From Phragmites australis (Eukaryota > Streptophyta > Magnoliopsida > Poales > Poaceae), in contig NC_084929.1 in NCBI RefSeq assembly GCF_958298935.1, positions 1,178,001-1,242,000 of the forward strand: a stretch of DNA of 64,000 bases. Direction: 5' to 3'. The notes under the pieces were generated by a model. The model ran no database searches, was not told where the DNA came from, and saw only the letters and a program-made list of their open reading frames with translations. Below are positions 1 through 10,254 of this stretch, piece after piece; within the stretch, counting starts at the first letter, position 1, and every line of letters begins with the position of its first letter. The position numbers and the translations under genes are program-made.

Positions 1-180
1 CAAGCCTTCCGCCAACGCCACGTCACCTATTTTCGCCATACGATTTGATGAAAATAATGTTTTCGCAATACGGTGGGGCGAAAATATATTTTCGCTAAAG
101 CATTGGTATATAGATATCATTTTTAGAATTTTTCTCATTTTTAAAAATATCCGTACTTAAAAATAATATTAAAAAACTCC
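1..180. repeat. Left arm of a degenerate inverted repeat
   Basis: This AT-rich segment reads inward from GCCACGTCACCTATTTTCGC through a TTTTAGAATTT stretch to AATATTAAAAAA. The reverse complement of 2770-2945 reads the same way with scattered differences, so the two form outward-facing arms about 2.9 kb apart. Both arms hold short TTCGCCA/TGGCGAAA palindromes. Long arms of this kind suit the termini of a Mutator-like element, but no target duplication can be tested because the left arm touches the window edge. Confidence 0.6.
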
Positions 181-335
181 AGCTCACGCGTGTGGTCAGC
201 TGCCTGTCAGTGTCCCTCACTTTGTGAATTTCCGTAACAAAAGGACAGTGCTGATCGATGCTTACTTTGCGTGGAGCCTTGAGGAATAGATATTATTTTC
301 TGTGACTTGACCGATGAGCGTGAGGGTCAGGTGCG

Positions 336-602
336 CAATTCTTATTCGAAAGAAGAACATCAATTCAGTCTGACTAAGGAAAAAATCCTTTGGAAAACGA
401 GTATGGGTAAAAAATCAATTCGAGCGAAAGAGGAAGCTAACGAAACCTTAATAAGTACTAATGATCTTTGTAATGGAGCGAATTAATATAAAAAATTCCA
501 AGTTTTCCAAATATCCTCATCAATGCTCATGTGCTTAGGGGAACGTGATCGGCACAAAGCTAATTAACCTGGACGATCTCTTACTCGTAACTTTGCTGGT
601 GG
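336..602 (+). repeat. Dispersed direct repeat, copy 1 (partner 25697-26056)
   Basis: The stretch from GCAATTCTTATTCGAAAG to CTCTTACTCGTAACTTT reappears in the same orientation about 25 kb away at 25697-26056. The far copy holds about 85 bp that are missing here, around the junction after CCAAGTTTTCC. No coding potential is seen. It is either an unclassified repeat or a segmental duplication. Confidence 0.75.
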
Positions 603-1349
603 ACACTAAAATCTTTATCTTTAAAAAATTGGGTTCATAGAGGAGAATTGTTCTTTGTACAGAAAATCGAATATTCTAGTTCGGAGCAGCAGAGCTTGGA
701 CGTGGCGACGGTGACAGCCGGGAGTGGAAAACAGTGACCTTAATCGGAAACAAGAATGACTCGTTTGCACCGGTCATAGAAAAATAATTTTAAAATTATG
801 ATATGTTGTGACCGCAGTGGATTAGCACGTTTATTTTTTCTTCTTTTTTTGGACTTTGCCAGCCAGTTGCGAGCCAGGTCCCTCAGCTCTGCTGTCTCTG
901 TGCGGGACGCTGAAAACCACCTGCAGCATCGCCGAGCTGGAGCTAAAGCTTCCGTCACCCTCCGACCACCGCACCATGCCCGGAGCTAGCAAAGCCATGC
1001 ATTCATGGGATTGGAGACACTTACTTACGCCATGGCCGTCACCGTCGGCGAGCCATCCAAAATTTTCCTCCTCAGCCCCTTATGTACGATACATACTGAG
1101 AGTCAAAAATCTTTTTTTCAGTTAGTATCCTTTAATCTCTACGGTTGGGCTCCCACTCACTTAATACGTTGACCCCCGTTGGAAGACTCCGTGGGTGCTT
1201 ATCTTCTCTGCCCGCCGGCCTCACGCATGATCTCGCTCGCCGCATCAGCAGCCAAGTGTGATCTCACCCGCGACCCAAGCAGCCAAGCGTGATCATGCGA
1301 CTGCGTCGAGCACGAGCTGTCGACATCGCGCCCGGTGAACGTGGATTCG
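603..1349. other. Unassigned non-coding stretch
   Basis: Only short open frames without recognisable protein similarity occur here. A GC-richer patch at about 870-1060 can be read on the minus strand as a basic, arginine/lysine-rich peptide, but nothing supports a gene. No RNA gene or terminal repeat was recognised. Confidence 0.4.
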
Positions 1350-1762
1350 TGACTGCGAGCGGCGGTGGCGTGTTACGCGCCTGACCTAGCAGCCAATCAG
1401 GTTCTGACGCGCACGTTAGCCACATCTGCTTTCACTCACTTACCCTGCGAATCTATTGGATGAAGGAGCGTATTCCCATCTCGTGTGCAGCGATTACGAT
1501 GAGAGCGCGCGGTGGTGACGTGTTGCGCGCCTGCACTCCTCGTCCGTGGGCCCGTCCTCCGCTCGCTTGGTGCAGCGGCACGCTCCTCTCCGCCAACCGT
1601 GTCCGACAGTTCGCGGCTCTGCACAATCGCACTACTCGCGTGGGCGCGAGCAGCCAACCAGGTTCTGATGCGCACGTTAGCCCCACTTGCTCTCACCCAC
1701 CTACCCTGCGGGCCCACTGGATGAAGGAGCGTATTCCTATTTCGTGAGCAGCGATCGCGATC
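1350..1762 (+). repeat. Imperfect direct duplication of about 107 bp, copies about 263 bp apart
   Basis: The segment beginning CAGGTTCTGACGCGCACG near 1397 and running through GGATGAAGGAGCGTATTCC to about 1510 is repeated with scattered substitutions at about 1658-1762. The GC-rich lead-in (CGGTGGCGTGTTACGCGCC and its variants) is also repeated. Short frames across it on both strands arise from the repeat and are not gene-like. Confidence 0.7.
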
Positions 1763-1764
1763 AG

Positions 1765-2330
1765 TTACAATTACGTACATAAAGGGGTTACAACTATAAG
1801 CATAGAATGATTGTAACTTCCTGTTGCAACTATAGACATAGAGCGGTTACAACTATATACATAATGAGATTGCAAATTATCTGTTCAGACTGACTGATTG
1901 TAACTAATTGTGACTATGTTGCAATCGGTAAAGTTGTAACTATATTGTTCAACATGTTGTAACTAGAGTGTCTAGCATGTTGTAACTAGTTCGTACTCGA
2001 TCATGCATGTTGTAACTAGATTACCATGTTGTAACTATATTGTTCAGCATGTTGTAACTAGAATGTCTACTATATTATAACTAGTTCACACTCGATCATG
2101 CATGTCATAACTAGAGTGTTCACCATGTTGTAACTAGAGTGTCTACTATATTGTAATTAGTACTCACTCGACAATACATTATCGTAACTATAGTGTCTAA
2201 CATGTTGTAATTATATTATCGTAACTAGAGTATCTACCATGTTGTTCAGCATGTTATAACTCGGTTGTTTTTGAAACACAACTACAACCCAAACTGTAAC
2301 TGCAGTATAGCACAAAACGCAACTAGGTGA
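1765..2330. repeat. Irregular array of a GTTGTAACTA motif
   Basis: The decamer GTTGTAACTA and one-base variants (GTTACAACTA, GTTGCAACTA, ATTGTAACTA) recur many times over about 560 bp. They are separated by short variable linkers such as GAGTGTCTA.CATGTT and TATTGTTCA.CATGTT. Spacing is about 18-35 bp and the motif occurs in both orientations. Dense short repeats just inside an inverted-repeat arm resemble the subterminal repeats that transposases of some plant DNA transposons bind. That role is inference. Confidence 0.7.
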
Positions 2331-2440
2331 CTTATATGAATATAACTCTGTTGCAATCATAAAACTTACTCAAAATATAGCCTTCATGGATCCTATTTTG
2401 TTAAGCATATTTTTTCCAACAATATGCTTCAAACGAATCA
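2331..2440. other. AT-rich spacer
   Basis: Short AT-rich stretch between the GTTGTAACTA array and the first copy of the PMD-associated direct repeat. Nothing specific is seen. Confidence 0.3.
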
Positions 2441-3770
2441 AAAATCGGATCTATGGTTCTAAAGATATTGTATTTTAACAATTGAAATCAACAAAAGATT
2501 CGTTACATGCAAGTTTTCTGGTGTGTGACGTGGTACAAGCTGGTTTGCTGGCTCCTTTGTTTTGTGCATATGGAAGGTGGAAAAGAAGCGCAAGTGCCTT
2601 CATCTAACTTGTGCACTGCGTGAGTCTATTCTGCTTGTATGTGTATAATAGATTCACCGTGTGTGTATATATATACATTTTACCTTTATGAGTATATCTC
2701 TAAAATTTTCATAGACAGGTGCCCCCACTCAATTTTCATCTTGCGTCCCCCGCTGAGAGTTCAGTTTAGTTCACGTGAATTTTTTTTAATATTACATTTT
2801 TTACGGATATTACAGGAATAATATCAAAAATGAGGAAATTCTAAAAATAATACCTGTTCGTCCAACGGTTTGGCGAAAACATGTTTTCACCCTACTGTTT
2901 GGCGAAAATAGGTGACGTGGCGCCTGTGGCAGGTTAGGGGTGCATGGCTGCGGCATCGAGGCAATTTTTGCCAAACTGTTTGGCGAAAAATAAACTGTTT
3001 GGCGAAAAATAATTTTCGCTAAACCGTATGGCGAAAAATAAAATTCGCCAAACCGTTCAACAAAAAATCCTGCACCTCCTGCGCGGGCCCATGAACCCTG
3101 TCTCATGCGTCGGAATGGCCGAAATTTTTTCTTCTATCGATAAAGTATTGTATCGCTTTTTTATTTTATGATTGAACTTATTTCTGAAACAGAATGGAAA
3201 GATGTATAATAAATCGTGGAATCGTTTGTCCGACAATAAGAGGTAGCTGATAGATATTACATGGTAGGCTACAATAGTAGATGTAAAGCATAAGTAGTAT
3301 AGAACCCGGTACGGAGGTTACATAAGCTGATGAACATTACATGTGATATATGGTTTTTTGTCATAGCGCGAATAGACCCTAACCATAAAGAGGTGCCGAC
3401 AACAAATATTGGAATGTACGATACGTCTAAAGAGTAATCTAATAGCGTGTCGCTGCTAAACCAAACATGCCTTAGGGAATAGAAATAGATCAAGCTACAA
3501 TAGATGATCTATACTAAGTGCACCTAGGATATTTGCCTTTTCTTTGGGCATCGTCCCCCCCTCCCCCGCCTTAGCGCGACGGGACCTCTCACGCTTCCTT
3601 TCCCTCTCTGCTTCACTAGCTTGAGTCGCAGCGCTCTCTTTCGCGGCGTTCCTGATGCGCTCCTCCTCCTACCGCTTCATTCGTAGTTTCTCCTGATGTC
3701 GCTCGTACTCTCAGCGTTGGTAAGCTTCCCTCCTCCACCGCATCTCCATGTCCACTCACCACTTCTGGTC
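2440..3770 (-). repeat. Direct repeat A, copy 1 (3' end of a PMD element) with a 0.4-kb insertion
   Basis: This segment matches 6870-7810 in the same orientation. Copy 1 is longer because about 410 bp (roughly 2651-3060) sit between sequences that are contiguous at about 7090. The extra piece holds the right arm of the inverted repeat and more TTTGGCGAAAA palindromes. On the minus strand the repeat starts with the end of the PMD reading frame and continues into non-coding DNA. Confidence 0.75.
2770..2945. repeat. Right arm of the inverted repeat
   Basis: Reverse-complement partner of 1-180, running outward through ATTTTTAGAATTTCC to GGTGACGTGGCG. Adjoining DNA up to 3065 holds further TTTGGCGAAAA/TTTTCGCCAAA palindromes, so several hairpin-forming copies cluster here. 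Confidence 0.6.
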
Positions 3771-6700
3771 CTCATTTTGCTCCATGTCAAGCCATTCCCT
3801 GAAGTCGCTGATAGGTGGAGGAGAGTGGACAAAAGAAACAAGAGGAGAGATTAGTAAGGGAGTGCATGAAATCCTATGGAAAGGCTCACATGAGTGATCT
3901 ATTTCGCTATACTGGTGGGTACTCGTATGGTCCATGTCGAGGCTTGTTGTACTCGTAGTTGGCACACATGAAGAAGCGTAGGCCATAGGTGTAGGATATG
4001 TTTGGGGACTCGCGAAGCCTACAAGGGTCGCCACAGAAGCACATCGGTGGTTCGACCCCCTAAGGGATGAAAATCTCCCAATATTTCTTTGGTGGGCATG
4101 GTGGAGCTGAGGAAGGCCTTTCGATTGATGGAGCTGAGAAAGGAGTGGTCTATCCATGGATGATGGTGGGGTTATTTATAATGGATGGGGGCTGGTGCAT
4201 GGACTGAGTGCACAGGGCTTGGCTGGGGGTGGGGCATAGGATGCGCTGTGAAAGCTAGAAAAGTTGTGGCATGATGCGTGGCAAAGATTCCCTTTGGTAG
4301 CTCTTGCTTGGTGTGGTCATTTCATTCTGCAAAAGTTGAGCAAGTAGTTATTGTTGCCTCTGCAAGCAAGACAGTGAACCCAATGAATCATTGTCCTTAG
4401 AAATAACGCGTTGGTAGAATAGTAAATCCCGACCATTTTATTGAAGAAAGTAAAGTACATGACATACAAGAGCCATCGTAAGCATTTGTTGCCTATTTGT
4501 GGCTGCAGCATGGTGTTGTCATTTCATGGTAAAAACTGAGTCGTGTAGTCATTTCATGTCTAAAGCTTGCATTGTTGTTTCGAGAATCTTAAAAGGCACT
4601 AGCGTGCTGTGGGATTCGTCAATCTAAAATACATAAGACTTGTTACAAATATGTATCATGAAAGAAACATCTAAGTTACATATGCAAAGGTTAAATCCAC
4701 CATACTAACATAGTAGAATACGATAATAGAATAAGGTAGTAGCATCAGAGTAACTAAACTACTCCGTAAACTAGCAGTCTGAACTAATGAAATGGAAAGC
4801 TGAACAAATGACAAGTATTAATCTTAAAAGCAACACAGACTACTCCTGACCCCTACCCCGACCCCTTCCATGCACTGCCTCTGGCACACTTGCGCCTACA
4901 TGCTGACGCTGGAACGTCGGTCTCCTCCTCCTCCTGAGGATGCTCGTAGGCGGAAGGTGTGCACCAATCTAGCGTGTGGCTCTCACGTCTGGAAAACTGG
5001 GTACCATAAATGTCTTCTGCCTCCTGCTGCGTAGTCTGAGTGGGCAGTGGTGCACCGTACAACTGTGATGAGCCCAGCACTTCCGAGACGCCTACATAGT
5101 CAAAGAATGGGTTCCCACTAGAGTGTGACGTACCCCTGAAAACCTGTGTGGTTGTATCAATGCAGATCAAACCTACATTTATATCGTGCACAAACAACTG
5201 AATATTGGCGGAGAATGTGTAATAAATCAAACATTATGGAAAAAGAGCCGTGACATACTTGACGTAGGAATAAACACAGGCATGGCAAAACCAGAGCCTC
5301 CTGCATGCACATGATGTGGAGGCTGAGGAGTATCGTAGTCATGCCCACTCCATCTAGGACCTCCTGTGAACTGGGGGCATGTCCATCCAGAGCATCTTGC
5401 GAAGTGGGGGCCTGCCCATCCAGATCCTCCTGTGAATTGGGGGGTGGCCCATCCAGAGCCTCCTGGGAACTGCGAGACGGCCCATCCAGAGCCTCCTACC
5501 TGCACAATTAGTCAAATCGACACCATATGGACCGTTATGCATTTAACCATTTGCATAGAAAACTATAAGATTTATACCGTTTGACATAATTGCGGTAGAT
5601 AATAAATGTATCGAACCAAGTTGATTAACCTTACATAGAACTAAAACAACAGATTGCTAAGATCACGTAAATGTAAAACAATATTGCAAAGAAAAAATTA
5701 CGTACATAATATTTAATATTTAATGAAATAAAATATTCTTAGACTAAATAAAAAATTCTTATAGTAATAAAATTACCTGATCTGGGGGCGGAGGCTGAGG
5801 ACTAGCATATTGCTGGTGGACGAAGGTGAAGGAAGGTCGTGGGGGCCACTGAGTGGGACGCGTGGCCGAAGGGTCGCGTACAACAACGTCGGGCTGCCGG
5901 CATGATGTTCACTCCACGATACGTCGGGCCTTCGTGTAAAAGCAGGAGAACGCTTCAATGATATCATCGATCATCATACCACATGTGCCTTGCTCGCGCA
6001 TTCTCATAGCTAAACTCATCGCCTCCTCGTGAATCTCTCTCGCGACGTCGGATTGCGGCACACGACTAATCATTAGCAATAGTAGTAATGTGAATGTTGA
6101 AAGTTATAAGAATTTCTCACGTACCGCAACGTGTAGCGTCACTCCTGCGTGTCCTGGGTTCAGGGCAGCAGTGCTAGCAGAGGAAAGATGTGGGGGTCCA
6201 CGACACGAAGGAGACGTGTGCGAGTCCGTGTACTGTACCACAGCAGGTACTACTGGTAACTGTAGTCGTCGTAAGGGGCACCAAACTCGATCATGTCCGC
6301 AAGAGCATCGCCCCACTACTGCACCTAGGGCTGCATCCTGATGGTCATGTCAGCCATGCTCCTTGGTGGTCCCTTAGTCGACAACCTACAATGAAGTGTC
6401 AATTAGAGAAAATCAACAGACATAATAAAACGAGGTATGTGACATTATAACTCACGTGTGTACAGAAGCAGGAACACGGTCTCCCAGCGCGACCGGGACC
6501 TTCTGGCGCCATTCAAACTGGCGCATCACGCGGTGGACGGCATAGTCATCGATGAAATACGTTGAACACCAGTTTTTTCCTCGTCATCCAAAACATCGCG
6601 TCCCTGAAGCACAATTCGGAGATCCCATGACCAGCAGATCGTCACAGCACGAAGTCGGCAGTGTATGGCTCCCAAACGACCATATCAGCCCTCAGGTGGT

Positions 6701-6790
6701 CGAACTGCTTAGTGAAAGCCTCATACGCTGAACGAACCTAAACTTCTGCCCACTGCGGCTGCAAATTATAGTTCATCTAAGTTAGGTTAT
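3536..6790 (-). pseudogene. Plant mobile domain (MAIN-like / 'serine/threonine phosphatase 7 long form homolog') gene remnant
   Basis: Minus-strand reading recovers a plant mobile domain in pieces. At about 6750-6620: QFDHLRADMVVWEPYTADFV, then GHGISELCFRDAMFWMTRK. At about 6560-6490, after a frameshift: VHRVMRQFEWRQKVP. At about 6280-6200: WYSTRTRTRLLRVV. These are hallmark segments of the PMD (aminotransferase-like) family found in MAIN-like plant proteins and in Mutator-like elements. Downstream come a spacer exon (about 6060-5780), a Gly/Trp-rich repeat tail, an acidic segment (5160-4850) and a charged Arg/Glu-rich C-terminus (3840-3540). In-frame stops break most segments and the N-terminal part is missing, replaced at 6870 by repeat A copy 2. 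It is a dead gene; exon limits are approximate. Confidence 0.75.
5355..5505 (-). repeat. 33-bp tandem repeat encoding GGSGWA-x5
   Basis: About four and a half 33-bp units encode, on the minus strand, 11-residue repeats such as GGSGWATPQFT and GGSGWAGPHFA. They form the low-complexity tail of the PMD-type protein. The repeat also keeps the opposite strand open in two frames, which explains spurious plus-strand frames here. Confidence 0.8.
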
Positions 6791-6869
6791 CAATGTTATA
6801 ACAGTAAAATTTTAACGGTACTATGAAGGGCATACCCGTCAGCGTGTCCAAAGTGATCCCATCGTAGAC

Positions 6870-7810
6870 TTGTCGATGTCAAAAATCGGATCTATGGTTC
6901 TAGAGATATTGCATTTTAACGATTGAAATCAACAAAAGATTCGTTATATGCAAGTTTGTCTGGTGGGCGATGTGGCACAAGCTGTTTTGCTGGCTCCTTT
7001 GTTTTGTGCATGTGGAAGGTGGAAAAGAAGCGCATGTGCCTTCACCCAACTTGTGCGCAGCGTGAGTCTGTTCTGCATGTACGCGTATAATAGAACGAAA
7101 AATCCCGCACCTCCTCCGTGGGCTCGCGAACCCTGTCTCCTGCGTCGGAATGGACGAAAATTTTTCTTCTGTCGACAAAATATTGTATCGCTTTTTTATT
7201 TTACGATTGAACTTATTTCTGAAACAGAATGGAAAGATGTAAAATAAATCGTAGAATCGTTTGTCCGACAATGAGAGGTAGCTGATAGATATTACATGGT
7301 AGGCTACAATAATAGTTGTAAAACATAAGTAGCAAAGAACCTGGTACAGATGTTATATAAGCTGATGAACATTACATGTGACATGGGGTTTTTTGTCGTA
7401 GCACGAATAGACCCTAACCATAAAGAGGTACTGACAACAAATATTGGCATGTATAGTACGCCTAAAGAGTAACATAACAGCGTGCTGCTGCTAAACCAAA
7501 CATGCCTTAGGGAATGGAAATAGACCGGGGTACAATAGATGCTCTCTACTGATTGCAATATAGGATATTTGCTTTTTCTTTGGGCATCGACCCTCCGTCT
7601 TAGCGCGATGGGACCTCTCCTGCTTCATTTCCCTCTCTGTTTCGCTTGCTTGAGCTGCAGCGCGCTCCTTCGCGGCGTTTTTTATGCGCTCCTCCTCCTA
7701 CCGCTTCATCCATAGGTCCTCCTGATGTCGCTCGTAGTCTCGGCGTTGGTAAGTTTCCCTCATCCTCCGCATCTACATGTCCAACCACCGTTTCTAATCC
7801 CAAGTTATTA
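6870..7810 (-). repeat. Direct repeat A, copy 2
   Basis: Second copy of the PMD 3' region, without the 0.4-kb insertion of copy 1. On the minus strand it begins inside the coding end (a charged region with RRDYERHQEDL and EEERIKNAAKER, plus one in-frame stop) and runs into flanking DNA. It abuts the PMD domain remnant at about 6870 and stops near 7810, just before the DUF247 promoter. Copies A1 and A2 therefore bracket the PMD core like a rearranged tandem pair. Confidence 0.7.
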
Positions 7811-7990
7811 TCTAAAGTCGCAGATAGGTGAAGGAGACCGGATAAAAGAATCTACTTGGAAATCTCTGCCATGTGTAGATCAACCGAAAACGCCACAGTC
7901 GAATTCTGCATTGTCCCAACACAAAACATGCATGGAAACTGCCCTGCCTTGAGGTCAGGTGTTGCTCTTGCCCCGGCCCCAACTCTCCTA

Positions 7991-8000
7991 CTATATATAT
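7991..8000 (+). promoter_or_regulatory. TATA box of the DUF247 gene
   Basis: CTATATATAT lies about 117 bp upstream of the ATG at 8116. This predicts a transcription start near 8025 and a 5' leader of about 90 nt containing a CT-rich run (CTCCTCCTCCTCCTCC, near 8072). The spacing is normal for a plant gene. Confidence 0.6.
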
Positions 8001-8115
8001 GCGGGCATGCATCTTCATGGCTCTATCTTGCCCGAAGATTCAGATCACAAGCCGGCAGATTTAGCTAGCCTCCTCCTCCTCCTCCTCCTATCAACGTACT
8101 GCACTTTGCCCGGCC

Positions 8116-9699
8116 ATGTCAGAGACACGACGCGAGGAGCCATGCTCTAGCATACCACCTCGCCCTCCACCTTCACCTCCCTATGAACCTCGACCACGCT
8201 CATGCTCTAGCATACCACCTCGCTCTCCACCTTCACCTCCCTATGAACCTCGACCACGCTCATGCTCTAGCATACCAACTCGCTCTCCACCTTCACCTCC
8301 CTATGAATCTCCACTTGTTGTTTCTCGACTTAGTTTCGCTTATCCACACAACGCGCCAGTCAGCAGGAGCAGTGCCACCACCATCGAGAGGTTCCCTGAA
8401 AGACTGCAGGAAGCCTTTTCGCCCTTCTTCACCGACCCGATCGCCGTGTCCGTAGGCCCCTACCACCATGACAAGCTCCGCCTCGAGGAGATGGAGGCGG
8501 CCAAGAGCGCCGCCCTGGAGGAGTTTTGCCGGGTGACGAGCCAGCCCCTTGAGGCGGTCCGAGCAAAGATCGTCTCTTTGGCAGGAGACGCCCGCAGGTG
8601 CTACGCTGATGACTACACGCTCCGGGACATGGACGACGGTTGGTTCGCCGACATGATGCTTTCTGACGGCTGCTTCCTGCTGCAGTTCATGGCCTCCATG
8701 TGCCCCGACGACCCCAACGCGCCGCCGGAGGCGGACCCGCTCATGTCCAGGGCCGAGGTGCACACCCGTGTCGACGCCATCGCGCGGGACGTCCTGCTGC
8801 TCGAGAACCAGGTCCCTTGGCTCGTGCTCGAGGCCCTCATGGAGTTCAGGCCTCAAGTGCCAGTGGACAAGTTCCTCGCTCTGATGGCGACCGCCTTCGA
8901 CGTCGGCAACAACCCAATTCAGCAGGCTCTGGCCGGACAGCCAGAGCATGACCAGCCACCGCCGCATCTGCTCGGACTCTTCCACCGTCGTCAGGTGGGT
9001 GCGGCGCGCACCCAGAGCCTCCGCGTCCCGGCCCTCTCTTCCGTGTCCAGCACCGCGGTGGAGCTCGCCGAGATGGGCGTCAAGCTGATCGTCACCAAGA
9101 CCAAAAAATTCGGGGACATGACCATGTCCAAGCGCCGTCACCGCTTCGGCCTCTTCGGCGAGCTCTCCCTGGCGCCGGTGGTCCTGAACGATCTGACCGA
9201 GTGCTGGCTCCTCAACATGGCGGCGCACGAGGCATGCCTGGGTGCGACGCGCGCCGACAACTTCGCCGTCAGCTCCTACGTCTCCGTCGTGGCACTCCTC
9301 GTGAACAGGCCCGAGGACGTGCAGGAGCTGCGCGGCAAGGGCATCATCGTTAGCGCGTCCAGCGACAAGCAGACGCTGGAATTCTTCAAGGATCTCGCCA
9401 CGGAGCTGCGCGTCGGCCACCGCTACTACGACGTCTTCGAGCGCCTCGAGGAGTACAAGCGGGAGAGGTGGGTGTGGATCGCCGTGCACAGGTTCCTGTA
9501 CAAGAACATCAAGACCATCATCGCCGTGCTCTCCGTCGTCGGTGCGCTCGCGGGGCTCTTCAAGACCATCCTCTCTCTCAAGCAGCCCCAGCGGCAATCG
9601 AGCGAGCCATGGCCATTCGTTGCACTATTCGTTAATTGTGCAAGCCCTGCCAATCTGCTATCTTGTCAATTTAATCGTCGGCTCTTGTACCGCGTTTAA
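8116..9699 (+). CDS. DUF247 family membrane-anchored protein
   Basis: Intronless 527-residue frame. The family signature is clear: AVSVGPYHHDK at about residues 110-120, DGCFLLQFM near 200, VLLLENQVPWLV near 235, and a single C-terminal transmembrane segment (about 465-488, IIAVLSVVGALAGLF). These are typical of plant DUF247 proteins, mostly of unknown biochemical role; in grasses, DUF247 genes at the S and Z loci are the pollen self-incompatibility determinants. Two oddities stand out. Residues 10-65 are almost three copies of a 20-residue proline-rich unit (CSSIPPRxPPSPPYEPRPRS) ahead of the usual start of the domain. The last 33 residues are encoded in a block duplicated at 10615. The ATG at 8116 suits the TATA spacing. 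High GC3 and an unbroken frame suggest a functional or recently functional gene. No target duplication or retrocopy poly(A) is seen. Confidence 0.88.
   Translation: MSETRREEPCSSIPPRPPPSPPYEPRPRSCSSIPPRSPPSPPYEPRPRSCSSIPTRSPPSPPYESPLVVSRLSFAYPHNAPVSRSSATTIERFPERLQEAFSPFFTDPIAVSVGPYHHDKLRLEEMEAAKSAALEEFCRVTSQPLEAVRAKIVSLAGDARRCYADDYTLRDMDDGWFADMMLSDGCFLLQFMASMCPDDPNAPPEADPLMSRAEVHTRVDAIARDVLLLENQVPWLVLEALMEFRPQVPVDKFLALMATAFDVGNNPIQQALAGQPEHDQPPPHLLGLFHRRQVGAARTQSLRVPALSSVSSTAVELAEMGVKLIVTKTKKFGDMTMSKRRHRFGLFGELSLAPVVLNDLTECWLLNMAAHEACLGATRADNFAVSSYVSVVALLVNRPEDVQELRGKGIIVSASSDKQTLEFFKDLATELRVGHRYYDVFERLEEYKRERWVWIAVHRFLYKNIKTIIAVLSVVGALAGLFKTILSLKQPQRQSSEPWPFVALFVNCASPANLLSCQFNRRLLYRV
8141..8310 (+). 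repeat. 60-bp in-frame tandem repeat in the DUF247 gene
   Basis: Two full 60-bp units (8141-8200 and 8201-8260) and a partial third are nearly identical, each starting CATGCTCTAGCATACCACC. The unit length keeps the frame, so copy-number change would only lengthen or shorten the proline-rich N-terminus. Confidence 0.92.
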
Positions 9700-9988
9700 G
9701 TCTCATAAACAGATCGACGGTAATTCCGATCTGGTTCTTGTGCGGTTAAAACAAGAACAGAATAATTCGAAATTGTTATTGTTCCGGTCAACCCTAGTAC
9801 GCTGCACATTGGTAATTGGTTATGTTTGAGAAACAGATGTTCAAGAAACTGGATGTCTGGAAAGGAGGACTTGTGTCTATTGGGTAAGGTTACTCTAATT
9901 AGCGCTAGTCTCTCTAAGTATTCTCATGTATCAAATGTCTATGTACCTAATATCTAAAGCAGTTATAAAAAAGGTATGTACCTAATGT
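9598..9988 (+). repeat. Duplicated block, copy 1 (DUF247 tail plus LINE start)
   Basis: From GAGCGAGCCATGGCCATTCG to about 9988 the sequence recurs at 10615-10998 with few differences. It spans the last 33 codons of the DUF247 gene, its immediate 3' flank, and the first about 220 bp of the LINE fragment, so the duplication arose after the LINE had inserted. Confidence 0.85.
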
Positions 9989-10028
9989 CTAAAGCAGTCA
10001 TAAAAAAGATGAGCAGAGCTAGAAGATG

Positions 10029-10254
10029 CTTCATCCGTTCAAGAATAGAAGATGCATTTTGTTTTGGCTCAGTCTTCAAAGTTAGACATTGATTATTGTT
10101 TTCTCACAAAATATATAGTTTAACAAAGCTAATATAGGGGGAAAATGTTTTGAAATATGAATCTAGTTGCATAATTTGACTAATTGTTGATCAAAAAATA
10201 TAAAGTTTTACTTTTTCAAAATAAAATACATCTTGTATTCTTGAACAAAGGGAG
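10029..10254. mobile_element. Stowaway-like MITE
   Basis: The left end CTTCATCCGTTCAAGAATAG and the inverted right end (CTCCCTTTGTTCAAGAATAC) match over about 35 bp and enclose about 226 bp of AT-rich DNA without coding capacity. The ends resemble the CTCCCTCCGTTC termini of grass Stowaway/mariner-type MITEs. TA follows the right end; the left flank reads TG, so the dinucleotide target duplication is degraded. Confidence 0.75.

Noticed and set aside
1765..2330. CRISPR-like look of short repeats with variable linkers
   Set aside because: Repeats are only about 10 bp, occur in both orientations, have irregular spacing, and the genome is plant nuclear; no cas genes.
2440..7810. Direct repeats A1/A2 as LTRs of a retrotransposon with PMD cargo
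   Set aside because: The repeats contain the end of the PMD coding frame, lack TG..CA ends, primer site and purine tract, and have no matching target duplication.
8293..9597. 434-codon minus-strand frame opposite the DUF247 gene
   Set aside because: Shadow of a GC-rich gene with strong third-position bias; the plus-strand product has clear family motifs and this one has none.
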